NCBI GenBank assembly: GCA_007122455.1
Contig: SKTU01000026.1
Coordinates: 1 to 55,806, forward strand
Direction: 5' to 3'
DNA from: Haloarculaceae archaeon
Lineage (GTDB): Archaea; Halobacteriota; Halobacteria; Halobacteriales; Haloarculaceae
Length of the DNA: 55,806 nucleotides
In this document: piece after piece, positions 33,588-42,879 of the stretch
Numbering within the stretch: position 1 is the stretch's first letter
Layout of the letters: each line of letters starts with the position of its first letter
Position numbers and translations under genes: made by a program
The notes under the pieces: model-generated
What the model was told of the DNA's origin: nothing
Database searches by the model: none
Seen by the model: the letters and a program-made list of their open reading frames with translations, nothing else

Positions 33588-34373
33588 TTATAAGCCGAGG
33601 ATGGTCCCGAGATCGGCCAACGAGTCGATGACGTGGTCGGGAGAGACGTCACTGTCGGCCAGATCGGCGTCCGTCGTCACGCCGGTCCGTACGAGTACGG
33701 TCGTCATCCCCGCCCGTTCGCCGAGCGCGATGTCCGTGTTCAGCCGGTCACCGACGACGAGACACCGTTCGGGGGGAGCGTCCAGCGCCTCCAGCGCCGC
33801 CAGCTGGGCTTCGGCCGACGGCTTTCCGAGGATTTTTTCGGGCTCGCGCTGGAGAACGCCGCCGACTGCGTTGATAATCGCACCCGAACCGGGAACCATG
33901 CGCCCGCCACTGGCCGGGACGATGCGGTCGGGGTCCGTCCCGTAGAACGTCGCACCGTTGGCCAGCGCTCGGTAGCCGTCCTTCATGTCGTGGTAGTCGA
34001 ACCCGTCGTCCCAGGAGACGACGAGCACGTCTGCAGCCGTCGGCGTCTCGGCGAGCCGAATCCCCGCCGACTCGAGCTGATCGAACATGCCTTCCGAGCC
34101 GACGAGAAACGTCGCGTCGCCGGAATGTTCGGCCACTAAATACCGCGTCGTGATCGTCCCCGCCGAAAGCACCTCCGACTCGACGACGTCCAGCCCGAAT
34201 CCACGGAGACGCTCGACGTAGGCCGCTCGAGATTTCGTGGGATTGTTCGAGAAGAACAGCACAGCTGCGCCGTCGGCTCGAACTCGATCGAGCGCCGCCG
34301 CCGCGCCGGGGAGCAGTTCCCCACCGCGGTAGACGGTTCCGTCGAGATCGAAGACGACACCTTCGTACTCCAT
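33588..34373 (-). CDS. HAD-IIA family hydrolase (NagD-like)
   Basis: 261 residues. HAD motif I is FDLDGTVYRGGELLPGA (about 8-24, nucleophile Asp 9), motif II is FFSNNPTKSR (S/T after the strand), and motif III/IV is LVVGDRLNTDIALGERAGM near 205-223. The cap (about 80-180) is of the C2a type found in NagD and p-nitrophenylphosphatase relatives. It should dephosphorylate a small sugar or nucleotide phosphate; the substrate is unknown. A GTTAACTG box lies about 27 bp upstream. The position next to rbcL may be chance. Confidence 0.87.
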   Translation of the reverse strand: MEYEGVVFDLDGTVYRGGELLPGAAAALDRVRADGAAVLFFSNNPTKSRAAYVERLRGFGLDVVESEVLSAGTITTRYLVAEHSGDATFLVGSEGMFDQLESAGIRLAETPTAADVLVVSWDDGFDYHDMKDGYRALANGATFYGTDPDRIVPASGGRMVPGSGAIINAVGGVLQREPEKILGKPSAEAQLAALEALDAPPERCLVVGDRLNTDIALGERAGMTTVLVRTGVTTDADLADSDVSPDHVIDSLADLGTILGL

Positions 34374-34410
34374 GCGGCCGCTACGGACGTCGATCAGTTA
34401 ACTCCCCACG

Positions 34411-34647
34411 TCACTTCTCGGCGAACTCGAACCCCTCGACGATGCGGCGTTCACCCTCGTCGTCGTCATTCTCGTACTTGTAAACCACGCCGTCCTCCTC
34501 GTCGGTAGTCGCGTTGTGAGAGCCGTCGCAGAACGGTTTGTCCGACGACAGGCCGCACCGACAGACGAAAATCCGTCCATCTTCGCCCATGTCGTCCTCG
34601 TCGAGCGCCACTGGACCCCGTTCCTCGTGGCGTATCTCTCGTGCCAT
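34411..34647 (-). CDS. CDGSH iron-sulfur domain protein
   Basis: 78 residues from the ATG at 34647 (MAREIRHEERGP); an upstream Met adds nine residues without similarity. The single CDGSH motif is CRCGLSSDKPFCDGSH, giving ligands C29, C31, C40 and H44 for a redox-active, pH-labile 2Fe-2S cluster. The C-terminus is acidic. Proteins of this family serve as small electron-transfer or sensing units. CCCTTTTGG about 28 bp upstream may be its promoter. Confidence 0.87.
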   Translation of the reverse strand: MAREIRHEERGPVALDEDDMGEDGRIFVCRCGLSSDKPFCDGSHNATTDEEDGVVYKYENDDDEGERRIVEGFEFAEK

Positions 34648-34727
34648 GTGGTGTCGAACGACATCTCGACCCAAAAGGGTTGGCCAACCGGCGATGGATA
34701 TTTGCCGACGGCGTACACCGAATCGGT

Positions 34728-35057
34728 ATGGACGGAATCGTCTTCTTCCGAACGCAGCGTCTCGACAGCGTCGTCGACTTTTATACCGATCTCGGCGCCG
34801 AGACGTGGCTCGAACAGCCGGACTGTACGATCCTTCGAGCCGGCTCGTTCCGGTTCGGGTTCTGCGAACGCGAGCCGGCGGAGACCGAGGGAATCCTCAC
34901 GTTCGTCGTCGACGACCGTGCGGCCGTCGACGAGCTCTATTCGGAACTCGAAACCGCCGCCACCGTCGAGCCGAGATTCAACACCGACTACGACATCTAC
35001 CAGTTCTTCGCGGAGGATCCCGAAGGGCGAACGGTCGAAGTACAGGTCTTCGAGTAG
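34728..35057 (+). CDS. VOC family protein (glyoxalase-like)
   Basis: 109 residues from the ATG at 34728; ATATTTG centred 28 bp upstream supports this leaderless start. It has the single beta-alpha-beta-beta-beta repeat pair of the vicinal oxygen chelate fold: FFRTQRLDSVVDFYTDLGAE at the start and FFAEDPEGRTVEVQVFE at the end, whose Glu is a common metal ligand. The first position usually occupied by His is not clear. It could be an isomerase, a glyoxalase or a resistance protein. It ends four bases before the convergent PH-domain gene. Confidence 0.75.
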   Translation: MDGIVFFRTQRLDSVVDFYTDLGAETWLEQPDCTILRAGSFRFGFCEREPAETEGILTFVVDDRAAVDELYSELETAATVEPRFNTDYDIYQFFAEDPEGRTVEVQVFE

Positions 35058-35061
35058 CTCG

Positions 35062-36522
35062 CTACTCCGCGGCCTCGATCGAGGCAAGCCGCTCCTTTCG
35101 CCGCTGGTCCTTTCGTCGCCGGAGTTCGATCTGTAGCCGGTCGGCAACGGTCTCCCGAAGCTCGTCGGCCGTGACGGCGTCGATGTCGAGCGCACGGGGA
35201 TTTCGACCCGTGAGTCCGTTCGTCCCTGCCGTGTCGACGACGAGCGTCGCCAACTGCCAGCGACGCTGAAAGATCGTCTGGGAGTCGAGAACCGTCTGGA
35301 CCCGGTAGTGGGGAACGACGATCGTCGTCCGGGTCCAGAACCCCTCCCGCAGTATCGCGTAGTTCTCACCGACCGCGTAACCGAGGTGTCGCCACTTCAG
35401 GTGTGCGGCGACGACGGCGAGCGGCACCAGCCCCAGCGCGACGTACCACGCGAACGCCAACCCGGTAAACCGATCGACCGTGTAGGCGGCGGTGACCGCG
35501 ATGACGGCCACGGCGACGTACCGGATCGCGTACCGCCTGCGTGCCCGCTTCGGCGGCCGTTCCAGCGTCGGCTCGCCGAACGGTTCGATCGATCGAGCAA
35601 GCGACAGCACTCGGTCGCGCTCCGCCAGCGGTACCGCGGATTGGGATCCACCCTCCCCGGGCGCGTATCCAGCCGTTTCGACTGCGAGCGAGCCGTATCC
35701 GAGCCGCCGCGCGAGCACGTTTTCGGAGATCGTCAGCGTCTGAACCTTCTCGACCGGTATCGTCCCGCTGTACCGCTGGAGCAGTCCGCGCTCGTAGTGG
35801 AGCTCGTCGGCCGAGCGGGAGAGCCGGAACCCGTAGTAGTTGGCGACGGCGAACAGACCACCGACGGCAGCAACCGCGACCACCAGCGCGAGCGCGATGA
35901 ATGGGGCCGTGACCGCCAGCCCGAGGAGCGGATCGGCGAACTGCTCGCGCAGCGACGGCGCGATGACCGGGAGCAGAACCGTCACGAACGAGAGCAGCCG
36001 GAGATCGATCCCCACGATCCCGAGGAGAACGAGCTCCCTGGAGGTGATCGCGAACAGTTCGGACGACTCGGCCGGCTCTGCGTCCGGCTCGTCGCCGCGC
36101 TTTCGTCGTCCGATCTCCGCCTGGAGCCGTCGAGCTTCGTCGTGGCTGACGTACTTCAGTGACGCCTCGGTCGAGGATCCCCCCGCGGTTTCGAGATCGA
36201 TCTGTGCGATCCCGAGCATACGCTGGACGACGTTGCGTCGGATGTCGACGTTCTGGACGCGCCGTAAGGGGATTTCCCGCTTGCGGCGGGAGACGACCCC
36301 GGACGCGATGTCGAGCGTATCCTCAGTGAGTTCGTAGGCGAACCGCTGATAGTAGACGAGCTGGTAGGCCAGCGCCGCGACGAACCAGACGACCACGAGA
36401 ACGCCCACGCCCTCGGCACCGCTGATCTGCGGCGTACCGATGACGAGAAGCACGAGCACCCACGCGAGCCGCACGACGGATTCGCCCGCACGGTACGGGA
36501 TTGAAAAGGGATGCAGCTGCAT
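35062..36522 (-). CDS. PH domain-containing membrane protein, YdbT-like
   Basis: 486 residues from the ATG at 36522 (MQLHPFSIPYRAGES), one base after the stop of the upstream PH gene; the longer frame is rejected. It has about six membrane helices in pairs, and repeated bacterial PH-like segments (bPH2, DUF304), such as RRKREIPLRRVQNVDIRRNVVQRMLGIAQIDLETAGG and PHYRVQTVLDSQTIFQRRWQLATLVVDTAG. The architecture is that of Bacillus YdbT, which works with YdbS and is implicated in resistance to bacteriocins. The archaeal role is unknown. Confidence 0.83.
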   Translation of the reverse strand: MQLHPFSIPYRAGESVVRLAWVLVLLVIGTPQISGAEGVGVLVVVWFVAALAYQLVYYQRFAYELTEDTLDIASGVVSRRKREIPLRRVQNVDIRRNVVQRMLGIAQIDLETAGGSSTEASLKYVSHDEARRLQAEIGRRKRGDEPDAEPAESSELFAITSRELVLLGIVGIDLRLLSFVTVLLPVIAPSLREQFADPLLGLAVTAPFIALALVVAVAAVGGLFAVANYYGFRLSRSADELHYERGLLQRYSGTIPVEKVQTLTISENVLARRLGYGSLAVETAGYAPGEGGSQSAVPLAERDRVLSLARSIEPFGEPTLERPPKRARRRYAIRYVAVAVIAVTAAYTVDRFTGLAFAWYVALGLVPLAVVAAHLKWRHLGYAVGENYAILREGFWTRTTIVVPHYRVQTVLDSQTIFQRRWQLATLVVDTAGTNGLTGRNPRALDIDAVTADELRETVADRLQIELRRRKDQRRKERLASIEAAE

Positions 36523-36523
36523 G

Positions 36524-37096
36524 TCAGACGGCGTCGTCACCCTCCGCGGCGATCGCGAGCTGTTTGAGACGATCCTGAAGATCGTTCGCGCTCTCCGGAG
36601 TGAGACCGGGGATCGAGACGTCGGCACCCCTCGACCCGGCCGTGTAGACCACCGTCGTTGCCAACCCGAACAGTCGCTCTATCGGTCCGCGGCTCACGTC
36701 GACGTGCTGGATCCGGACGTACGGAACGACCGTCCGAACGCGCCGAACCACGCCGCGTTCGAGATACAGCGATCCTTCCCGAACCTGGAATCGCCAGATT
36801 CGGTATCTGAGTACGGCGTGGACGACGCCAAAGACGAACGCGAGAACGAAGATGACACCACCGAACGTCGCGTCGTCGAACGCCACCACGGAGCCGATCG
36901 TGGCCAACCCGCCGAGCAGGAACGCGGAGATCGACGCCCGCAGAATCCAGACGACCTGGATCGACGGCTCGAGCGTTCGCATCGGCCCGGTCAGCTCCGA
37001 CGCATCCAGCGTTTCAGCGGCTGCCGATACGCTGTCGATCCGACGGATCGCCGGCTCCACGTCGTCGCCGAACGGCGCTGCATCGCGGTCCTCCAT
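36524..37096 (-). CDS. PH domain-containing membrane protein, YdbS-like
   Basis: 190 residues: two membrane helices (about 55-100) and one bPH2 domain with RRVRTVVPYVRIQHVDVSRGPIERLFGLATTVVYTAGS, the DUF304 signature (V-Q-x-V-x-x-x-x-G-x-x-x-R-x-x-G). It is the small partner of the YdbT-like protein encoded one base downstream. CTATATACG centred 29 bp before the ATG is the promoter for both. Together they probably form a membrane complex of unknown function. Confidence 0.83.
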   Translation of the reverse strand: MEDRDAAPFGDDVEPAIRRIDSVSAAAETLDASELTGPMRTLEPSIQVVWILRASISAFLLGGLATIGSVVAFDDATFGGVIFVLAFVFGVVHAVLRYRIWRFQVREGSLYLERGVVRRVRTVVPYVRIQHVDVSRGPIERLFGLATTVVYTAGSRGADVSIPGLTPESANDLQDRLKQLAIAAEGDDAV

Positions 37097-37184
37097 CGTC
37101 TATCGACCGTTCGAAGGCCACGTATATAGTAGGCCCGCGTCGGATCACCGACGATTTATTTTCCCGCGAGCGGTACGACACCGC

Positions 37185-37700
37185 ATGGAGTTCACCGTCG
37201 TGCAGGGGGATATCGCCGACCAGTCCGCCGACACCCTCGTCAACGCGGCCGGGACCAGCCTGCGCATGGGCTCCGGCGTCGCCGGCGCGCTCCGACGAGC
37301 GGCCGGCGAAGAACTGAACGAGACGGCGATGGCGAAGGGACCGATCGATCTCGGAGACGTCGCCGTCACGGACGCCTTCGCCCTCGACGCCGACTACGTG
37401 ATACACGCCGCCGCGATGCCGCACTACGGAGACGGGCAGGCAACCGCCGAGAGCATCCGCTCGGCGACGCGAAACGCGCTCGAAGCCGCCGACGAGCGGG
37501 GCTGTGAGTCACTCGTGATTCCCGCACTCGGCTGCGGCGTCGCCGGCTTCGAGCTGTCGAGCGGCGCGGAGATCATCTGCTCGGTCGTCGACGAGTACGA
37601 ACCACACTCGCTGTCGTCCGTCCGATTCATCGCCTACAGCGACGAGGAGTACGAGACGGTTCGATCGGTCGCAGCCGCGGTCACCGAGCGATCTCCGTGA
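37185..37700 (+). CDS. Macro domain protein (O-acetyl-ADP-ribose/ADP-ribosyl hydrolase family)
   Basis: 171 residues, a single macro domain: VQGDIADQSADTLVNAAGTSLRMGSGVAGALRRAAG (about 5-41, adenine and ribose contacts), VIHAAAMPHYGDGQ, and ALGCGVAGFE (phosphate loop). It binds ADP-ribose and may remove ADP-ribose from proteins or deacetylate O-acetyl-ADP-ribose. TTTATTTT centred 27 bp before the ATG at 37185 gives a leaderless start. It is divergent from the PH-domain operon and its 3' end overlaps the convergent HTH gene by 20 bases. Confidence 0.9.
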   Translation: MEFTVVQGDIADQSADTLVNAAGTSLRMGSGVAGALRRAAGEELNETAMAKGPIDLGDVAVTDAFALDADYVIHAAAMPHYGDGQATAESIRSATRNALEAADERGCESLVIPALGCGVAGFELSSGAEIICSVVDEYEPHSLSSVRFIAYSDEEYETVRSVAAAVTERSP

Positions 37701-38331
37701 GCATCCGCGCCTCTATCTTCCGCAGATGTTCGCCGACAGTCGTCGTCGAGACGCCGAGCTCGTCGGCGATGTCCTCGTGGGTCGCGTCCCGCGGAACCTC
37801 GTAGTAACCGAGCCGTACCGCAGTGTCGAGCATTTCTCGCTGACGGGAAGTTAACAGCGAGGGAAGCTCCCGCCGCTTCGGATCGTAATCCGAGAGCTGC
37901 TCGAGTTCGACGCGAACGGGATCCGGTATCTCGTCGATGACCCGTCGAACCGTCTCCTCCTCGCCGATGAGGCCGACGTGGAGCTGTCCGTCGGGCCCGT
38001 ATTCGACGGGCATGTCCAGCACGAACTCGTACTCGCGGATGAGACTCAGCAGCGCGGCTGTCGTCTCAGTCGGTCTCGCGTGGACGTACGCCTCGACGCC
38101 GTCCCGAACCGGGGAGACGCTGTGAGAGATCACGCCAACACAGCTTCCGAGGAGCTCTTCGATCCGGTTGGCATCTCCCCGGTAGCGCGTCAGCGTAACC
38201 ACGGTTCCGTCTTCGAGCTGGTTGAGGTGAAGGATCGCGTCCCGGTGGACCTCCGACTCGGTGATCACGCGTTCGGAGATCGATCCGATCCCACCCGCAG
38301 GCGGAATCAGCGCGAGTTTGACGTACCGCAC
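37681..38331 (-). CDS. HTH_10 (bacterio-opsin activator type) transcriptional regulator
   Basis: 216 residues from a GTG at 38331 (reads VRYVKLALIPPAGG, the usual opening of this family). A GTG 21 bases upstream is possible, but the CTATAAGC box (38354-38361) lies 27 bp before 38331 and fits the shorter form. The N-terminal 150 residues are the haloarchaeal sensor-like region. The C-terminal HTH_10 domain reads LTSRQREMLDTAVRLGYYEVPRDATHEDIADELGVSTTTVGEHLRKIE. Such proteins regulate genes for stress or metabolism; targets are unknown. Confidence 0.86.
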   Translation of the reverse strand: MRYVKLALIPPAGGIGSISERVITESEVHRDAILHLNQLEDGTVVTLTRYRGDANRIEELLGSCVGVISHSVSPVRDGVEAYVHARPTETTAALLSLIREYEFVLDMPVEYGPDGQLHVGLIGEEETVRRVIDEIPDPVRVELEQLSDYDPKRRELPSLLTSRQREMLDTAVRLGYYEVPRDATHEDIADELGVSTTTVGEHLRKIEARMLTEIAR

Positions 38332-38415
38332 CGGTCGTCTATTGATCGTCACCGCTTATAGGCTCTGGCCCACGTCACTGCGGGGCGCTAGCGAGTCGTC
38401 CCCACACCGAACGCG

Positions 38416-39450
38416 CTATCCGTGCGTTTCGGGATACGCATCCGCCAACAGCTCCGGTTCGTCGAGCAGTCGCTCTCGGACCGGATCGACGACCTCGGCG
38501 ATCGCGGCCGCAGCAGCGGGTTTCAGATCGGCCGGGTGGAGTTCGCCGGAGACGAACGCCTCTTCGAGCGGTTCGTACGCCTCGTACTCCAGGTTTCCGC
38601 CGTACTTCTCGGGACGCTCGACGAGGAAGCTCCGGTTATCCTGTGAGAGGACCGGAAACACTAGATAACGGAGATACTCGAGAACGCCGTTGTCCGCTAC
38701 CTCGCCGGCCGGACAGTACGCCCCCTGAATCTTTTCGGCGATCGTCTCGTCGTCGTCGGTGAGGTTGACCTTCGACTCGTCTTCGGAGGCGGACATCTTC
38801 CCGCCGGAGAGCCCCGAGAGGAGTGGTGCGAACACGCACGCGGGCTTTTGGTATCCGTGGCCTGGAAGGATTTCTCGGGAGAGCATGTAGATTCCGCGCT
38901 GGTCGATCCCTCCGTACGCGATATCGGCATCGAGAGCAGCGACGTCGAGACTCTGCATCAGCGTGTAGACGAGGCCGCCCAGCTTCGGGTTCTCCGACTG
39001 TCGAACGACCTCACTCCCGGCGCGCTGGGCCCGAGAGAGCGTCGTTTCCGCCAGCATTCGGTAGAGATCCAGCGTGTACGGCGCTTCGAGCTGGTATTCG
39101 GTGCCGCGAACGAACTCGATCCCGTCGGGGTTGGCCCCCGCCGCCTCGATCATCGCCTCGATCGCGGTTCGATAGTACGTCGATCGAGCGTCGAGAAGCT
39201 CGAACGGGCTCTTTTCGTCGTCGAGATGGGCGTGAAGATCCGCGACGAGTACGGTTACCTCGATGCCCGCCTCGAGGAAGTCCGCGAGCTTCCGCATCGT
39301 CGTAAAGTGGCCGATATGCATCTCGCCGGTCGGCGCGTAGCCGATGTACGCACTCGGCGTCCCCTCCTCGAACAGCGACTCGATCTCCGACTCCGTGACG
39401 ACCTCCTCGGTAAAGCGGGTCACGAGGTTCGTCCGCTCGGCCGTATCCAT
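38416..39450 (-). CDS. tyrS: Tyrosyl-tRNA synthetase
   Basis: 344 residues, class Ic. HIGH is seen in PTGEMHIGH (40-48), and the KMSKS-equivalent is GKMSASE. The Tyr pocket motifs are YGGIDQRG, typical of archaeal/eukaryal TyrRS. It charges tRNA-Tyr with tyrosine. CGTTTTATCG centred 27 bp upstream gives a leaderless promoter. The family length in archaea is about 310-345, so the protein is complete. It is transcribed alone. Confidence 0.94.
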   Translation of the reverse strand: MDTAERTNLVTRFTEEVVTESEIESLFEEGTPSAYIGYAPTGEMHIGHFTTMRKLADFLEAGIEVTVLVADLHAHLDDEKSPFELLDARSTYYRTAIEAMIEAAGANPDGIEFVRGTEYQLEAPYTLDLYRMLAETTLSRAQRAGSEVVRQSENPKLGGLVYTLMQSLDVAALDADIAYGGIDQRGIYMLSREILPGHGYQKPACVFAPLLSGLSGGKMSASEDESKVNLTDDDETIAEKIQGAYCPAGEVADNGVLEYLRYLVFPVLSQDNRSFLVERPEKYGGNLEYEAYEPLEEAFVSGELHPADLKPAAAAAIAEVVDPVRERLLDEPELLADAYPETHG

Positions 39451-39666
39451 ACGCGTGCTTCCGCGAGGTCGCCGATAAAACGTTCGGGTGCGGGCGAGGC
39501 GACGCGAATTCAGCCCGTGACAATCGACTCACGACCGAAGCGAGACGGATCGTTCGAGCATCGAGACAGATACTAAATGCGTGGCTGTGGAGGGATCGTG
39601 GCGGCAGAACTGTTGACGAAAGTGAAGTTTTAAATGGTTGAACGGAATTAACCCCGACCACGCTGA

Positions 39667-42600
39667 ATGTATCACCGAATCGCTCTCGGAGCGCTGCTGC
39701 TCTGTGGTGGTCTCGCAACTGGGGTCGCCGCTGGAGGCGGTGGACCGCTCGCCGATGCGGGTCTCGATCAGAGCGTCCCCGAAAACGAGACCGTTCATCT
39801 CGATGCGACGGGCTCGACGCATCCCGACGGAACGATCGAGCGGTACGAATGGGAGATCAAACCGGAGGGAGGGGAACCGTTCACACCCGAGAACTCGACG
39901 AGCCCGCGGCCGGAGTTCGTCGCGGAGGCGGCGTTCTACTACGTCACAGTCACCGTCGAGGACGAGGCGGGACGAACAGCCATGGACACGCTCCACGTAA
40001 ACACGTACGAGACTGGACCGAGCGTAACGCTCGATGGACCGACGACGCCGTTCGTCGGAACACAGTCGACGTACACTGCACGTGCGACCGGCGAGAACGT
40101 GTCGCTCGACGCTGCACGGTGGTATCTCGACGGCGTTCGGATCGAAGGCAGTGAATCGGAGCTCTCGGGAGCGTCGGCCGATTTCGAGGACACACGTTCG
40201 TTCCCGGATAGCTCGACGCGACAGCTCGAGGTCGTCGTCGAGGACGCACACGGCGAAACGGCGACGGCCGCTCTCGAGATCACGCCTCGGTCACACGTCT
40301 CCCAACCCGAGCGAACGTCCGAGGAGCGCTCCGTCGATGCGGATCCCGTCGTCGTGGGACCGAAATTACTGACGGGGGAGAAACCCCTCGAGGGATCGTA
40401 TGCGATCGACGAAACTCGGGACGACATCTCGTCCGTGGAGTGGTACGTCGACGGAACCAGAGCCGCTCACGGCGAGCGGTTCGAGCGAACGTGGTCACCG
40501 GGCGACCACCGACTGTACGCCGTTGTCGACTACGAGGACGGGGAGACCGAAACGGCTCGGTTCGGCGACGGCTCCGAAACGGTGACGGCGGATCCGAAAC
40601 CGAACGTGGCGATCGACGAGATCGATCGGTACGGTAGCCTCACAGGCGAGGTAAGCGCGAGCGACGAATACGGGCCGCTATCGGAGCTGTCAGTCCACGT
40701 TGTTCCCGAGTCGGAACTCGATCACGGGCACGTGAGCTACTCCGACGGACAGGCAGCGTTAGAGAGGACTGTCGGGGAGACTGACCGTGTCTCGGACTCC
40801 TTCGAAGCGACGGGGATCGACGGCGGTGAGGAGTACACGGTGATCGCCCGGGCGGAGGACGAGCGCGGACAGACAGCGACGGATCGACGATCGACGACTG
40901 CTGCGACACAGCCGGTGGTCGTCAGTTCCGAGATGCGGAACGTCCCGGTCGACTCCTACCACGAAAAGATCGATTCGGAGCGCTATACCGCGACGCAAGT
41001 CGTCGTGCTCGACTTGAATGGGGTAGATCCTGGGGAAGTGGAGGTGGAGCAAAAAGAAAATGAGGATTCTGAAGTAATGGCATTTCACAATCAGAAAAGT
41101 CGAAATTATAATGGAAATGAAGACAAACTGGTTATTAAATCAGACTGGGCAGGAACTGAAAGAGGTAATAGAAGTTCGATTCTCAAATGGAAAGCCAACC
41201 AAGGGAAGGATTGGAAAGGTAAAGCTAGTAATCTCTTTTTAGTCGAACCAAGCCCACCCGAGATACGAGCCGAAATCGAACGCGGACCGTCCGAAACACA
41301 GTGGGTATCCGAACGGACACCGGGACTCATCGGAACTGAGAACGCGGTGATCGACGCCAGCGAGTCGTTCGACCCGGACGGGAGCGAAATCGAGTATCAC
41401 TGGGTCGGGCAGTACAACCGGGGACCGTTCCAACCGACGTACGAGATCTCGGATCTCTCGCCGGTCAAACTCACCGTCACGGACGACGGCGGGAGATCGA
41501 CCTCTCGGATCATCAGTTATGCCGATCTCTACGTCCCGACCGCAGTCGAATTCGATGTCGTATCGGTCGATCCGATCGCTGACGAAGTTACGGTCGAGGT
41601 GACGACGGAGGCGTTCAGGGCCGATCTTGACGATACCGACGTCCGAATAGCTACCGAACTGGAGGGAACGACCGCCGACCTCGACGACTGGGAACTGAAC
41701 GAAGTCACTGAAGAGACGTTCGAGGAGACCTCCGACTCCGGTGCGAAGGGACGGAGCGTTCCCTGGTCGGAGGTCGCCCAGTACTCCGGTGAACTCACGT
41801 TGCCGCGCTCGGCGCTGGAGGGGGAGACGCCGACACTCGTCCTCTACAACGAAGCGAACCCCGAACGTCCGAGAACTGATCACGACGTTCCGACGATCGA
41901 AGAGATGGGAGAGGACAGTGCCGGAGGGATGGCAGAGGTCGTCGGCATCGAGTACGTCGTCGAGGAGCCAGTGTTTGCGAACGTCACAGCGACGACGACC
42001 GAGGAGCGCGACGACTATCTCGGCGACGGGTTCGATGTCGTCGACGTACAGAAGGAGCAGCTCAGCACGGTGGAGAAACGCCAGAAAGTCTCTGACGCCG
42101 TCACTCGAACGGAAACCCGTTCGTTCCCGACAGCGACATCCAGGTGGGACTACGTCGAACGGTCTTCGGAGTGGTCGCCGGCAGGAACCGAAACGACGAC
42201 GGCTACGCAGCGAACCCGACACACGGAGTGGCGCTCCTCACGCGGTGGAACGGGGACGTTCACCGGCAACACTCGACAGGTACAGACGAGTTCCGCACAG
42301 TACGTCCAGGAGACGCGGTACCGATACGAATATACCGTTAGTCGAACGGGGACGCGGACTCGGATGGTCTGTCGAGGATTTATCTGCTACACGACGACGG
42401 AGGAGTACACCTACTACGATACGCGAACCGGATCGTACTGGGCGACGTCGTCGCGAAGTTCCAGCCACACGAATACCGGACTCACGAGGCGAACACAGAT
42501 CAGCAGCGCGACGTACGAGACGCAGTACGAGTACGAGTATTACGAAGAGGAAGAGGTCGAGACGACTAGGTATCTGGCCGAGCGGGAAGTCGTCGAGGAA

Positions 42601-42879
42601 CCGGCTCAGTACAAGTGGGTCGAAGTCGAACGCACCACGTACACTGCTGACGCTCGACTGATGGCAAGACAGGACGGATACCGAATGGGTGGTAGTGTTA
42701 CGGAGAGAACGTGGGATCTCTCGAAGGAGATCGGGACGACCGAAACGGTGGTCGAAGATCCGGAGGATCCAGCCGACGTCGTGGAGACGAGAGTTCGGAT
42801 CGAACAGCCGGATTCGAGCGTCGAAGAAGTGAGTGTTGAGGGTTATTTTTCTGAAAGTATATCTTTCGGTCAAATATGA
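39667..42879 (+). CDS. Large secreted PKD-domain protein with aromatic tail repeats
   Basis: 1,070 residues. A Sec-type signal lies at 1-22 (MYHRIALGALLLCGGLATGVAAGG). PKD or PKD-like domains lie at about 27-115, 118-210, 225-310 and 535-620 (for example SFDPDGSEIEYHWVG). From about 854 to 985 are two tandem units ending in SSAQYVQETRYRYEY and SSATYETQYEYEY. Residues about 456-524 (41035-41240) are coded by DNA of about 36 percent G+C by my count of two 60-base rows, unlike the rest. TTTTAAATG at about -35 is a TATA candidate. The stop overlaps the next gene start (ATGA). It probably acts in adhesion or the cell surface; no anchor was seen. Confidence 0.75.
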   Translation: MYHRIALGALLLCGGLATGVAAGGGGPLADAGLDQSVPENETVHLDATGSTHPDGTIERYEWEIKPEGGEPFTPENSTSPRPEFVAEAAFYYVTVTVEDEAGRTAMDTLHVNTYETGPSVTLDGPTTPFVGTQSTYTARATGENVSLDAARWYLDGVRIEGSESELSGASADFEDTRSFPDSSTRQLEVVVEDAHGETATAALEITPRSHVSQPERTSEERSVDADPVVVGPKLLTGEKPLEGSYAIDETRDDISSVEWYVDGTRAAHGERFERTWSPGDHRLYAVVDYEDGETETARFGDGSETVTADPKPNVAIDEIDRYGSLTGEVSASDEYGPLSELSVHVVPESELDHGHVSYSDGQAALERTVGETDRVSDSFEATGIDGGEEYTVIARAEDERGQTATDRRSTTAATQPVVVSSEMRNVPVDSYHEKIDSERYTATQVVVLDLNGVDPGEVEVEQKENEDSEVMAFHNQKSRNYNGNEDKLVIKSDWAGTERGNRSSILKWKANQGKDWKGKASNLFLVEPSPPEIRAEIERGPSETQWVSERTPGLIGTENAVIDASESFDPDGSEIEYHWVGQYNRGPFQPTYEISDLSPVKLTVTDDGGRSTSRIISYADLYVPTAVEFDVVSVDPIADEVTVEVTTEAFRADLDDTDVRIATELEGTTADLDDWELNEVTEETFEETSDSGAKGRSVPWSEVAQYSGELTLPRSALEGETPTLVLYNEANPERPRTDHDVPTIEEMGEDSAGGMAEVVGIEYVVEEPVFANVTATTTEERDDYLGDGFDVVDVQKEQLSTVEKRQKVSDAVTRTETRSFPTATSRWDYVERSSEWSPAGTETTTATQRTRHTEWRSSRGGTGTFTGNTRQVQTSSAQYVQETRYRYEYTVSRTGTRTRMVCRGFICYTTTEEYTYYDTRTGSYWATSSRSSSHTNTGLTRRTQISSATYETQYEYEYYEEEEVETTRYLAEREVVEEPAQYKWVEVERTTYTADARLMARQDGYRMGGSVTERTWDLSKEIGTTETVVEDPEDPADVVETRVRIEQPDSSVEEVSVEGYFSESISFGQI

